DNA of 64,000 nucleotides from Zychaea mexicana (Eukaryota > Mucoromycota > Mucoromycetes > Mucorales > Lichtheimiaceae), in assembly GCF_025766255.1 (NCBI RefSeq), contig NW_026516720.1, positions 124,001 through 188,000 of the forward strand. Reading direction: 5' to 3'. The notes under the pieces are model-generated. The model saw only the letters and a program-made list of their open reading frames with translations, was not told the origin of the DNA and searched no databases. Of this stretch, positions 13,453-25,936 are shown piece after piece (within the stretch, counting starts at the first letter, position 1; the number at the start of each line of letters is the position of its first letter). The translations under genes and the position numbers were made by a program.

Positions 13453-14487
13453 ATTACGAGTATGTGAAAGGTACGAGGCTTTTAATCGAACAAAGCCTGC
13501 ATAAGATAATCCGGACTCGTGAATAGTATGTCCGACAAAGGAGAAGCGAGTCGAACCAGGTAGCTCACCTGAATTTTATGCTATCATAGCGATACGCAGA
13601 TACACATTAGAACAGGGCTCTTTCTAAAAGCATCGACTTCTCGATACGAAGCAAAAGGCTTCAGTGAACACTCGCGTTTATTGTTTACAAACCGCAAAAG
13701 TCATATATTAGTAACCAATCGCTTGGCCTGGAAAACACAGCATCCTTGTGTGCAAGTTTTGGTAGAGCAACTATATCATATCTTTAACAGGTCCTCCTGA
13801 TATCTTTGGTGAGCGATCATCACTTTCAAATAGGTAACGCATACCTTGAAAATATGTAACGAAGTAAAGTTAAATAAGAAAAGGAAGAGAGAAGTGAAGG
13901 TGTAAGGGGGTGGGGAAAGAGCTGTTACAAGATTCACGCTTTAAAAGCAGGCACATCGGAAAGATCAGTGCAAGCTTTTCGATCCAGGTGAAACCCAAAA
14001 TGATAAGAAAATTGTGTTGTGATAAGCTACGTGCAGGAAGAGTGAGAGAGACGAACAGCTGAAAAAAAAACATTCCAATTTTTTACAGATCTGACAATTA
14101 TACAGGTCTGCTGGCGTATGCTCTGGCGTTGCCTCTTATAAAATAACCGACCATATCCTCGATAATTGCTTTGGCAATTTAGGCGAACACAGAAAGTGAA
14201 AAAGAGTGCCAAAGCATTGTGATCGTGTTACTTTCGGCTACGATACAGAGCCACTGTCACTGTTCCCCGCTTTGTTTAGCACGGAGCTGTGAATGGATGG
14301 AGGGGGGAGTAATTAGCTTTTTGTTCGCGAAAAAAGAAAAAGGAACTTGTCGTGCACATAAAAAAAAGGCGAAGCAAAAAGCGGTAAAACGTTTATGCGG
14401 AAAGTGCGAAAAAGAAAAATATATATTTTTTATTTTGTTTATCATTTTCTTATTTGTGTGTAATAAATAATAAAAAAAAAGTTCGTT
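13453..14487. other. Intergenic region, nothing recognised
   Basis: About 1 kb between the F-box remnant and the small membrane protein. Short minus-strand frames rich in Phe and Leu are present, but they have no domain motifs. No RNA gene was recognised. Confidence 0.5.
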
Positions 14488-15060
14488 TCAATTATCCCAA
14501 CATATACCGTTGGCATCACATGCACCCGAAGGTTCACGATCGGCTGCCGGAGTATATGACCACATTCCCACTGGTATATATTGCAAATTTTCTTCAGGGC
14601 GCGGACCACTGAATCTGCCGATCATCAGAAGAATTATGACAATAGCCAGCACAAGCAATGACCCGATCATGGCACAGAGCAGTGCATCTGTACTACAGAC
14701 CAAAGCTGTACCAAAACGAACTGAAGAGAAGAGAAAAAAGAAAGGCGAAATTGCTCGCTTTATATAGACATTTTTCTCGTTCGGGACTTCAAATCCCCGT
14801 GAATTCTCATTGGCCCAGATAACGGGTTGCGTATCAACTTGTGGGTTGCCTACTATGATATAACAAAACATACAGCACCAAAGGAAATGAAAGGAGTGGT
14901 ATACTTGATGGTCAAGTAGACAAGCGTGCTTCGGCGGTAGTGGTACGTGTCTCTCACCATGCGGAGCTGTACCCTCCGATGGTATCGGCGCTTGTTTGTG
15001 AGTGGGGCCGTGCACGGCACCGTGTCGAGCAAAAACAAAGACACGAATGTGAATGAGCAT
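14488..15060 (-). CDS. Small single-pass membrane protein, unknown function
   Basis: A 190-codon frame, uninterrupted from 15060 to the stop at 14488. The C-terminal part is the more convincing half: a strongly hydrophobic segment (ALLCAMIGSLLVLAIVIILL, about residues 118-140) followed by a basic/polar tail, GRFSGPRPEENLQYIPVGMW, ending GICWDN. The middle, GNPQVDTQPVIWANENSRG, also looks protein-like. Possible introns (14904-14850 and near 14766-14719) would change the middle part if used together while keeping the tail in frame, so the N-terminal half is uncertain. I know no family match. Its position among decayed genes leaves open that it is itself a remnant. Confidence 0.42.
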   Translation of the reverse strand: MLIHIRVFVFARHGAVHGPTHKQAPIPSEGTAPHGERHVPLPPKHACLLDHQVYHSFHFLWCCMFCYIIVGNPQVDTQPVIWANENSRGFEVPNEKNVYIKRAISPFFFLFSSVRFGTALVCSTDALLCAMIGSLLVLAIVIILLMIGRFSGPRPEENLQYIPVGMWSYTPAADREPSGACDANGICWDN

Positions 15061-15095
15061 GTAGATTTACGGAAGAAATGCTTTTCTGTGAGCAA

Positions 15096-17089
15096 TAAAA
15101 TGGCAATATAGAATTGTCTGACAAGGTAAACAACTTAACAGATTCTACGGCATCAGTTGCTTAGTAAATATCATGGACACGATCCTCCCAGCAGCCAGTT
15201 TCCATTTCACCCAACAAGATAAACAGTATAAAGCGTAGTCCACAGACGATTCCATTTTGCTAGTATCTTTTGACTGCATGTGCGGTGTGCGGGAATAGAT
15301 ACAACACACACTTGACTCCAACGCTGCAGTGTATCAAAGATCGTTATCTTTTACTGTGAAGCGTGCTTGTCTACTGTTGCTTTATAATTTTCGCCATCCC
15401 TCTGAACTACGCCGTGTAACCTCCCTCCATCCACTCCGAATTCATACTCTATCCAAGTGTGCTGCCGCAGATAAGCTGACCGCTCATGGTAAGTATACGC
15501 TGCCGCTAGTGAAACTGACTCACCCTTCATTGATTTTCATTGCTGCTGATAAAGTTAATCGGTTCGTTTGTTTTTGTGCGGGTTCTACGTTTTTTTTAGC
15601 AGCTTTCAAGATCCATTGGGACGATCAGAAGAATAACACCATAAACGATGACTTCCTACTGTACATCTTTTGACCCTTTTGCGCGTAACTCGTTGCTCCA
15701 TTGATCACCTTGTTCACCCGCCATTCCTTTGTGCATTTTGAGTACCAAGTAAATTGGCCAAATCGTTGCGTAACAATGCGCTTTCACTCTACGGAGTTTT
15801 CGTTTCAAGGAAAAGCTGTTGGAACGTTCGAGGTTTGACACACGCATCACTTGTCACTATCCAAAGAAGAAAGATCTGTGTTGCGCTCTTCCTGAGCTCC
15901 TCGTTCCTAGACTACCTTTGCTTCCTGCTGACTCACGTCAGTACATAAATGCTTGTCACAAGTGTGGGTTGATTCCAGTCATGGTTGCCTTTTGCATATT
16001 ACTTTTCAATAATTCGTTTGCATCTCTTTTTTTCTTTCTTTGAGAGTAAGGAAGACTGAACTAGCTTTTGCTCTCTATGTTGCTATTGCCAGGATGACTT
16101 TAGTTATATAATCTAGACATCCTGAATGCTGTTGTTTATTCGTTACCGCATCTGCAGGGTATTACAATGCTATCCAATCCATTGAGCGGAGTTGGGATCC
16201 AGGAAGCTTACTAGGGTGATGTTTATATCTTGGTTGACAGCACACAGTAGCACTCCAGCGTCTTGTATCAGGCTTGCCTTTTCTCTGGCGTTTTGAGCTT
16301 GCTATCGTATTGTTGTTCGTTTGGTAAGCATCAAGCTTAAGACACTGGGTTCATTTACTGAACAACTGCTCATGAGTTTGTTACATATAGAGTTTAAACA
16401 GACAAAGTACTGTAGTTAGAATTTGCCCAGAAAATATGAGGAACACTTTCCGGGAATCGCTATATTTCAAGATGTTCTTGATCCCGTATATATCCTAGCA
16501 TGTGGAAGATGATAATGTTCCCGCTTACCATAAATCTTGACCTTTGTCAGTAAACTTGACTCCAATAAGTCCTCTGCGTAGTATAACTCTCAAAGCGGTT
16601 CGAGTATAGTTGCAGCAGCACGTTGGCCAATGAAATCTAAATACCGGGCAATAAAAATCCACTGCCCGACATGAACAGGAACGCGCGTATGCGCATACAT
16701 ACAGCATACAGACTGCTTTTTTTTGGTCATAAAGGGAGAGGGGAGGAGGCGACGATGGTCTTTCTATTCAACAACGGAAGAAAGAATATTCTCACTTCAT
16801 TTTTTTTCTCTCTTCTGTCACAGAGACTATATCATATAGAGTGCGAGGTGATCCCTTTTGTGACGAAAAGAGGTACACAAGCATTTCTGATATATAAGGA
16901 AAGCATAGGGTAACCAAAAAAAATAGTCTGTGCTTTCGCTCAGGTTTGAAAGGACACCAGACTCGCTGCCGATCAGATCCACATCGTGCTGCCTTTCCAT
17001 CAATCCTGGATCTAGTAAGTGTATATGTAAACATTTCAAATCGATGCTTGACTATACAGATATCACAACAATCCAACCTGGAAAACTGA
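15096..17089. other. Region with coding-like fragments but no supported gene
   Basis: A plus-strand frame near 15329-15673 contains a standard GTAAGT donor (about 15490) and a TTTTTTTTAG acceptor (about 15600). A second stretch at 15790-16000 reads RFDTRITCHYPKKK ... ALPELLVPRLPLLPADSRQ ... CHKCG, which looks like real protein with a possible zinc-binding CxxC. Neither joins into a full gene. Together with the flanking F-box remnants they suggest decayed coding DNA. The rest (16.1-17.1 kb) shows nothing. Confidence 0.3.
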
Positions 17090-17815
17090 TTAATTAAACA
17101 TGCTGCCAATATTGTTTATCAACTCATTATAAATAAAAGTACAAGCCAGACTGCAAATATCACCGCAATGGTACTCAATTATTAAAAATATGTTGTATGG
17201 CATACGAAGATCATCTGTCCGAGATAATCCTGAACACCCCACGACTTCAATCTTTTTACTAGATCCTTCAATGATACGAAAAGCATTGATTCCTGCATTG
17301 GTGAGACTATAGATCCGTGAAACACGCAATAGCACCGAGCTTTCGACTTGTTCAAAATGCTCAAGGACAGCATCAGTAACACCTTTCACGGCTGTCAGTT
17401 CCAGATTCAGTATTTTGGTTTCCTCAAGTCGTTGTGCCCACACAATCCATCCTGCCTCTGTGAGAAAGTCGTCGACACTATTACTGTACGGTGAAGTGCG
17501 GTTCAAGCTTAGAAAAGCTCTGGTAACCGATTTGAAATTATTATGTCGTACTCTGTTCTCCAACATTGCAAATGTTTTTCTAGACCACGGAACCTTTGGT
17601 AACGACTCTAGCAAAATACAAGAGCGGTTTGGTACAGCTGCAAATCTGAATTTTAGCTACTACAAACGTAACATGATCGCGAAGCACTTGGCAGAACCGC
17701 TATTTCTTGACATAAAAGCATTTATAAATATTGCAATTACTTCCGAAGCTTCGGCTAAAGTTACCAGTATTATATCAGGTATATCGTCCAATGCTTGATT
17801 ATAACCTATAGACAT
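17090..17815 (-). pseudogene. F-box-family LRR fragment with in-frame stops
   Basis: Starting at an ATG at 17815 the frame reads LDDIPDIILVTLAEASEV, hits two consecutive TAG codons (17662-17657), then continues in the same frame with LLESLPKVPWSRKTFAMLENR, LNLELTAVKGVTDAVLEHFEQVESSVLLRVSRIYSLT and KIEVVGCSGL. These are spaced like fungal F-box/LRR repeats. A 42-nt GTGCTT...TTCAG intron could remove both stops, but that is unusually short. No F-box is attached. The fragment is head to head with INTS3, 192 bp away. I favour a pseudogene; a functional gene with a minimal intron is the alternative. Confidence 0.45.
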
Positions 17816-18007
17816 GAAAGAAGAAGGGGGCATAATAATGAATAACTGGGAACGTTAAACAAAATTGGTTTTGGCAACACTGTGAAGTAATTTTGTGATT
17901 TCGCATTCCGTAAACGATTCGAGGGCGTGTGTTGAGCCAGCAGCAACGATTTTTTTTCTATCTCTTCTTCACTGTAAAATAATATACTATTCTTTCCCAC
18001 TTTCGCA

Positions 18008-21000
18008 ATGACTTCGACGGTCTCACGATTATACGATCTTGAAGACATTGACATGGAGGATGAACTAGAAATGGTACGATCCGAGTACGACGCAACAGAG
18101 ATATTATTTTTTCTGATTTATTTGTATGTTTTCCTGCCACGACAATAGGAGCTGGCGCGTTGCTTCTTTCAGTTCCGCGAATCCGTCAATAACAAAAGCG
18201 AAATTGAGTTACATAACTATCTACAAGAAAAGGCAATACACTTTTTCATATTATAGCGAGCAATTATAACACAGAAAAAAGAAAATTGTAGCTCATTGGT
18301 TGTCGCTTCCTTTATAAAAAAAATAGTCATCACAAAGCAAGCGAGATTATGCAGAGATCGCGTCGGCTCTACTCTACGGCATTCTAACAGAACCTGAAAA
18401 TGAACGGACAGTAAGCAAATACGAAGCGATTGTGGGAGGGTTTGAGGGGTAATGGAGAAAAAAAGAAAAGTGAAAATGAAGGAGGGTGGGGTTGGAACAC
18501 GATCCATAAATGTCCTTCCACCCCCTTCAATGTTTCTTTCTGATTGAGTGTACTTACTAATGGTTCGCGTGTTTTGGTGCGTACGTGTGCGTGTATGTTT
18601 TGTGCTGTATATGTGCGTCTATATACATAACTTGTATTATGTGAGAAAAGCATTTCCAATGTCTCAGCCTTGTAAACCGTGATAACTTTGGTGTAGTATT
18701 GGGTAAACTGCATCCAATCGCGATCGCTATAAAGTTTCATAACTTGAATGTTCGGACGAAAGAGCAGGTGTGTGTTCTATATCATATTCTTCTCCCTTCA
18801 TAATGAAAGAGCTTTCAAAGTGTAAAGAGAGGAGTCCGAGAGAGAACACGGATTCACATTTTTTTATATGTGTATACCCTTTTCTTCCATCACTCGCTCT
18901 TTTCTGGATACTCAATACGCTTGCTCCATTTATATCTGACCATAATCCAAAACTTGATATAAAAATCATTTGATTTAGATGCTATGGTTCATCAACCAAC
19001 TGACTGATTTAAATGTACAAAACGTTGAATCAATGTACTTGTGCTTATTACGGCAAATCCGCGGCGGTGATATTGGTCCGTCCAACACGACGTTCTGTTT
19101 TCAGATGTTAAAGTTGCTCGAGTCGCACAGAAACTGGCTCGACATGTATCCAAGGGTGATGGCAACAGCAGTATATACCTACATGCGCATGATTACTGAG
19201 CACCGGTCGATCCAGTATCAATCCTTACAGCAGCGTGAAATTAAATTTGTTGTCGATTTGTTGAGATCAAAGGTAAGTTTTCATACGAGATCAACTGTGT
19301 CGCGGTTTGACATACAGCCATGCTTGATGATTTCATGTTCTCATTGTGATGATTCGAACGTTCGAAATTTAGTGGCTTGCCTGCTGCATAATAGGTCGTG
19401 ATCTCGTCCGTCTACTACAAGACCTTACAACTATACCCGAATTTCACCAGCTATGGAACGATATTTTGAACGCGCCACAATCACTTGCCCCATCATTTAA
19501 AGGTGAAGAAAATTATTGGCTTTGATTAGTATTGATTGTGCTCTAACTTTATATTTTCGCTAGGCATCCACACATTATTGCAGACACCCACACCCCGTGA
19601 ATTCCTACGATGCCGGCTAACAAATGAAATAGAGCATAAGCTTCTTTTTATTCTACAAAATGTAAGTTATTACTAGCCTTTGAAGGAAAGATATGCTGCG
19701 GTTGTGGGAACGTACATATTAAACTTTGTTTCATAGCTGCGGGCAAACCAATATCAGCGCAATCTTGGATGGTTTATTCAAAAATTCTTAGCCCAGTCCG
19801 AATCCTTTTACGTCGATATTATCCGCTATCTCGTTGCAGGATGGTACCCCAGCAATCAAATTCTCCAAAGTGATATTGTACCACGATATGTTATCATCGG
19901 AAGCTTGCTACGCGGAATCAAGGTAAACAACATCTGTTGAATTTGTTTTTGTTATTAATTGGTATGTGGTTGTAGTTACTTACCGAGCATTTCGTTTTTT
20001 TTTCTACCTAGAATCCTGTCGTAGCAGCAAATGTTCGATTGGCTCTGATCTTCGATTGGTTGTTTTTTACACCTACGGATAATATCATGTTTATAGGTAA
20101 CACATTAGGAAAACAAAACGATTCAATATCACGGAAAAACATTGTACTCATTGAATCAAAATTTATTTTTGCTATTGTTAGAACCATCAATGCTATTAAT
20201 GGAGCGCTCAGCGGAACGTTACCCATACATAACCGCAGTTATTATGGATTTCCTAAGATGCACCGTAGAAGACTACTATCCACCCATGCGGGACCATATG
20301 GCCAAATGTGTTGCAACTGGCATGCGTGTTATGCTTGAAAAAGGAGTTTTACGGTGAGTTGGATGAATGGAATCGACACGTGGATTGTTGGAAGAACATG
20401 GCATATATAATGACTGATTCTTAATTGTTTGAAGAGGTTTGAAGGGAATATATGCCTGTCCAACTACTGAGGATGGTACTCGGGCAAACATGCAAGCTCT
20501 ATTCTCGGAATTTCTTGACAGAGAAGGTAGAGATGGAAATGCCCCGGAGCCACGGATACCAGCTGCTCCTGTTATTGCTCATCCCACAGCAACACCGTCA
20601 CCTGGTGCAAATGATGAAACGCTGGCTACAAGTATGCCAGATGGTGAAGATGGTGAAATAGTCGATCATCAACCGATGGAAGACGACGATGTTGACCGAT
20701 ACCTTTACGGCGAAGCAGGTTAGTCATAGTCACATAGTGATATTCAACGAATGTTCTCACGCACCCATTATTTTTGAACTTAATGGCGAAAAACCAGGAT
20801 CTGCAGCTGCCAGTGTAGCAGGAACGGAAACTGAAAGGGAAAGCGATGATGACACAAAGATGGACAGCAATACGGATTGGGATGACTACCATATAGCTAG
20901 AACCACAAGCTCAGGAGGCGCAGAAATAGAAGGCCAGGCCATGGATGAAGAAGCAGAATCGGAAGAAGAGAGGCAATTGGAACCATCAGTAACAGACATG

Positions 21001-22584
21001 GAGCCTTCAACAGCGTCAGCAGCAGTAGCGCCCAAGGGTATCGAATCGAACCAATCTTACTGGCTCTTTGGCGATTCATTTAACAAATTTAAAACTGCAT
21101 CAACGACTGTACTTGATCCAAACCAAGAACAAGATGAAATGCTAGTACAAATGACCATTGCAAAACGGAGTCTCAAGGAGATTCTGTCGGTATATCTTCG
21201 TATGGCCATTCCTGGCGAGACGCTGGCGTCGAGCATAGGACCACCCGTCTGCGACATGATCATACAGTTCTTTCTCCAGCACCAGCCATCAGTTACCAGC
21301 GACATGGATGTGGATGCAGTCATCAACGATACAGCAACAGACACATTTGACGTATTAATGACAACCTTGTGGGAAGCTGAAGAAGGTCGAGATAAGATGG
21401 TAGATCTTGTTGGGTCGATAGCACATCATTGCGGAGATAGTCGTCATGTCATCGGTATGCGGTGGTGGTCTTACGTTGCTGGGTAATGTATTTGTTCGTT
21501 TTCTATATTTTCTTGATTGACAAAAAGCAAAACAAGACACTTTTGTTATTGACCAAGACACGCTTTTTTTTTAAACAGACGTGTTGTTGAAGGAACCAGA
21601 GACTGGATACCAAGTATAGTTAAAAGCTACAAAGCGTTTGTGTCACTTGCTTATCCAGATGATCCGATCGAATTAAGCTTGACACGGGATCTACAGGTAA
21701 CACAGCGTACCTTTTTTTCTTTTACAAAAAGTTTGACAAAGGTATCAAATAATCTAATCAGCGTTTGATGGTGTACGTAGCTCCTCGCAGAACAAAACCA
21801 TACGTCTTTCCACAATGTCTTACTAATTGTATATCAGTACATGCCTGGTTCCACAGTCGGAAATACTGAATTGCTACAAATGCTACTTACACTCATCCTA
21901 CCGGATCAACTTGGTCAACTGGTTACACTGGTGCGTTCGGGCATTTTGCGTGTTTATGGAGATCCCATCGACATAGCATTTCTCGGTATGAAATTGTCAA
22001 TGGAACCCGATTATTACAAAGAACCCTATGCATGCACACAACACGGGCTTACGATTCGGCTAACCAACACATAATCTTCTAGTATCGACATTTCGTCTCG
22101 ATGCATACGAAACAGCTTGCGCTTGGCAGATCCTGGTCGCTGAATTACAAGGAAATCAAAAACGTACTGAAAACTTCTTGAGCATGCCAGATACCATTGC
22201 ATTACTGCAATCTCAAAGTAAGATCCATAACCTGAAAAAAAAACAGTGTATCTCAAGGGGAAAACTAACTTGGAAATCTTTGGTGAATATGGAAAAAAAA
22301 AAGCTCTCGATCAAGTATCACCACAACTACTGTCCCTATTCTCTGCCGCACAACCGACACCAGCACTTCTCGAAGCCACTCTACAAGTAATACCACCTGC
22401 CAACGCTATGCGAGACAAGATACAACTCCTTATGACAGTGTTCATTGATTGGAAACAACAGCAAAAATCATCTGCTGCACTTGAAAGATCGATGCAATCT
22501 ATATTGGATCTTGTTGAAGCACAAAACATGAATGATGAGACTACACGACAACTTGCGCGGCAGTTATCCATTCTGCAACAGTAA
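18008..22584 (+). CDS. INTS3: Integrator complex subunit 3 homologue (INTS3)
   Basis: Sixteen exons: 18008-18073, 18149-18232, 18327-18410, 18651-18767, 18979-19272, 19373-19502, 19564-19661, 19737-19922, 20012-20096, 20182-20353, 20435-20718, 20798-21482, 21579-21696, 21838-21985, 22083-22217 and 22304-22584, a clean 988-aa frame. It is collinear with animal INTS3: YLQEK...[49 protein letters not shown]; a [21 protein letters not shown] block; [48 protein letters not shown]; an acidic low-complexity linker (exons 11-12); and a C-terminal helical-repeat region. In animals INTS3 belongs to Integrator (snRNA processing, promoter-proximal Pol II termination) and is also the scaffold of the SOSS single-strand-DNA complex. 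Which role it has here is unknown. Intron 2 (18233-18326) is GC-AG. Confidence 0.92.
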
Positions 22585-22739
22585 AGAAAAAAAACCAGAT
22601 TATTCATATACATATACAACTTTCGCACTACAGTAATAACCCAACATAATATTGCCCCCTAGTATTACTACTGCTACTGCTATTCTTTTATACCGCTTGT
22701 TTTTGCTGTTGTTCTACGTATGGTCCCTCTTGTTTCTCA

Positions 22740-25215
22740 TCACCTCCTTTGTTCGTTCTGATGAGGATGACTATTGTTGTTACTGCTATTGATGGATTGA
22801 TAGCTACCGTACTCCTCATCTTCCTCCTGATGGATGGATCCATAGCCACGCATGTTCCTTTCAATAGGCGATGGTTCGTCAGGTGCTGAGCGAACTGGCT
22901 CGTCCCCTAGAAGCCTTCGTGTTTGGCTGAGATCAGTGGATGATTTGACCCGGCTAATCATCTCTTGACGACGATGTTGGGCATTTTGTACGTTCGTATT
23001 AGAGCGCACCATTTGCAGCAACGGTTGCAATTCAGGAGGTGCTGGTTGTGCTCTCCTTCGAGTCACCTTTATTTTGTTGTGGACTAATTGATATACAAAA
23101 ACGCGTTTTCTTTGTGTTATCTAACAAGCCATTGGAAATGTTTGCATGATTGCTCCTTACCATCAACGTAGACATCGGTTTCATCAATAATCTCCTGTTG
23201 TTGGAAAGTTGAAAAGGGTTCAGTTCAGTAACCCATGACCTTGCTTGTTTACATAGTTCTTAAAGGTGGGGAAAAACGGACATGACTGATACTTTTACCT
23301 CTCCAATTAATTCTTCAATGACATCTTCCAGAGTGATCACGCCCATAGCACCACCTTTTTCGCCTGGATTTGTCGATACCAACGCCATGTGACCTTTCCG
23401 CATATTCAGAAACAGAGAATTAATAAACATGCAGGAACAAATTGATTACCATATGCGACTCGATTTCTTTCCCTTTCTTTCTTTGCTAAACTTACTTCGT
23501 CCTTCTTGAAAGAAATTCAGGATATCCAGACAACTTGTGTCGGGTGCTGTCTCTGGCAATGGGCTAAGCTGAAAATGACCCACTGGTAACTCATCTGCGG
23601 TATCATATGTAATAAGCTTTTTAACCAGCAACATCCCAATGAAATTTGATTTATCATCCACCGCGCGGATTGGAATACGGGAATAGCCAGCTGAGAGGAT
23701 CTTGGAAAATATTCATGTACGTAAAAGAGAGAAGCGGTTAATCAAAGATCTAGCGAATCTTGGTGAAACTTGCCTCCCGTTCCCTTTTTATACCTTATCT
23801 ACAGTTTCTTTATCCATGATCGCATCGACGGGCATGGTAAACACATCCTCAATAGGTGTCATAACCTGTGACACAGGCTTTGCTCCCAGGTCGAGAACGG
23901 ATCCAATAATCAACTATACCAGTTCCAAAAGAGGCCCATTTTAATACCTTTTATCAAAAGATGCACACACAGAGCTCAAGTTATTGTAAAATCTTACCAC
24001 TTCGTCTTCTGTGAGTCCTTCTGCGTCTTCACCGTCGTTTCGATGAAGAGATACCAATGATTTGAGACCTAAGACACTTGTCTGTCATTGCATGCCCAAT
24101 GCATTCTATGTACAGTCATGCATACTGACCTGCTTTTTTATACACTGTGCCATGTGATTCACCGAGGAAATAATCTAAGGCTAGTGCTGTAGGGTAGGCG
24201 ACCGGATACATAAAGTACATTAACAGCAAGACCAGCCTAGAACCAAGAATATTTCAATGGTAAGCACGAATTTCTCCTTATCTCATTTCCTTACTCTTGT
24301 CTCCTTACACTGAGCACTTGGCGCCGATGGCCAATCCGTGGCGTACACAAACCGCTAATGGTGTCGTTCGTTTCCAGCAAGTATATTAGTTACAGACCCA
24401 TCCCTTATTTCCCGTTTCTTGAATTAATGTACATCCGCTCTCCCATTGCCTTCTGCCCCTTTTGATCTTTCTTTGTTTTGAAAAAATATAAGGCTTACAT
24501 TGGGGAATGACTCTGTTCGTTCGAAAATAAAAAAAAAATCCATTCTGTTAGATTAGGAGCAAAGGAAACAGGGGGGGGGAGAATTATGGAACGCTAGTAA
24601 AATAAATGACTTACTCTCCAAAAATAACAATAAGAGCTGTCGAGATTAGAATGGCCTGCCATCCACCACCGAGCACGGAATCCAGGATAATTGGAAGCGT
24701 TTCATTGACAATGACATTCGACAATAATAAAGTAACAAGTACCCAATGTTTGCCTCGATCCAAGAGTCGTAACACCTTACGCGCATTTGTACGCTCTTTC
24801 TCGGTACCCGACTCGACCATGACATGAAGATTTGTTTGGTCGAGTCCCATAAGACCCAAAGTAAGACCTATTTTTTTTTTTTTGTTTTGCGTATGACGAA
24901 CAATAACAATTCATAAGCAATTCTTTTTTTCTTTCGTTGGCGCAAACTATATAATAAACTCTCCCATAAAAAGAGTGCATATCATCTTTTTTTACCTGCA
25001 AAGACGCCACCCAAGAGTACCAGAACAACAATAGCCGCCAAACGAAAGAAAAACTCGGGCGTCCAGTAAAACGATCCCGGTGAGTCATTGCCGTTGTCTT
25101 GTGCTGCTGCAGTATTGGGAATGGTGTTGACATGAACAAGTGGCGACGCCTTTATAAGTGAAGCAAACAGTATAGAGACCCAGACGACATTAGCACGGAA
25201 TTGTAAACTGTCCAT
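22740..25215 (-). CDS. CNNM/Mam3-type DUF21-CBS membrane protein
   Basis: Eleven exons on the minus strand (25215-24996, 24867-24615, 24512-24499, 24354-24309, 24236-24130, 24068-23998, 23913-23794, 23700-23496, 23393-23299, 23194-23161, 23083-22740) sum to 502 aa in frame. After an N-terminal hydrophobic segment comes the DUF21 core: [15 protein letters not shown], transmembrane helices with [13 protein letters not shown], and the signature [22 protein letters not shown] pair follows ([15 protein letters not shown]...[29 protein letters not shown]). The tail is Ser/Asn-rich and probably cytosolic. Family members include yeast Mam3 and animal CNNMs, linked to Mg2+ and divalent-metal homeostasis; the CBS pair binds Mg-ATP in CNNMs. 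Exon 3 is only 14 nt. It ends convergently with INTS3, 155 bp away. Confidence 0.93.
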
Positions 25216-25936
25216 TAAGCAGATTGAAACAGTGAGAAGGTATTAAAAAAAACGTATGAAAACAAAAGAAAAATAAGAAAGAAAGAGAGAGAGAGAGAAA
25301 GAGAGACTCTATGCGTCAGACATTTCTTTATTGTTCGGAAGTCAATTTTACCCAAACTATCGCGTTTCATGCAAAAAAGTTTGCTGGGCGTTGCACCAGA
25401 ACCACCACCACACCCCCACCCTTTTCCACATCTCCCCCCCCCCCCAATTGGTCCTTGTGTTACGCTCAGACCATGACTACAAAAATAGGTCTCTAACTCT
25501 GCGTATAATGCGTATGTCTGCAATAATCGACTTGCCGACAAATTGGTTCTTTATGCGATACGATGAAGAACCCGGGAATATGTACGCACAATATCAGGGG
25601 TCTCCCAAAATTTTTACTTCTTTCCACAAGAACCCAATTTCTGGTACTGAGCATCATATGAAATGAATGACATGACAAGTTGGTATGTTCTGACCCATTC
25701 TTTTCCTCCACCACAGCAACTCAATGTCCATGCAAACAGTACAGCGAAACCCAGCAGAAAGGGGTGAGATGTAAGTCAAACCTTGACAGGTTTGTGATGA
25801 TGGTAATATTATTATTGTTATTATTGCTAATTACTTTGCAGGGGAGGTGGTAGGATTTATGTGGTGGACTGGATAAGGCGGAATGAGATGAAGCCAGGGT
25901 GGTCTATGTAGTGTATCAGTTTTTTTTTTTTTTTTT
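25216..25936. other. Intergenic region with (GA)n and poly-C tracts
   Basis: Promoter side of the CNNM gene and 3' flank of the golgin gene. A purine (AG)n tract lies at about 25274-25305, and a C-run of about 11 at 25434-25445. A long T run (25920-25937) touches the golgin stop codon. No gene is seen. Confidence 0.6.

Noticed and set aside
13535..13570. tRNA B-box-like GGTTCGACTCG on the minus strand
   Set aside because: The flanking five-base stem does not pair and no A-box or acceptor stem is present.
22218..22246. A 29-nt GTAAG...CAG intron near the end of INTS3
   Set aside because: It is too short. Using the AAAAAG acceptor at 22303 gives an 86-nt intron with a CTAAC branch site and keeps the same frame.
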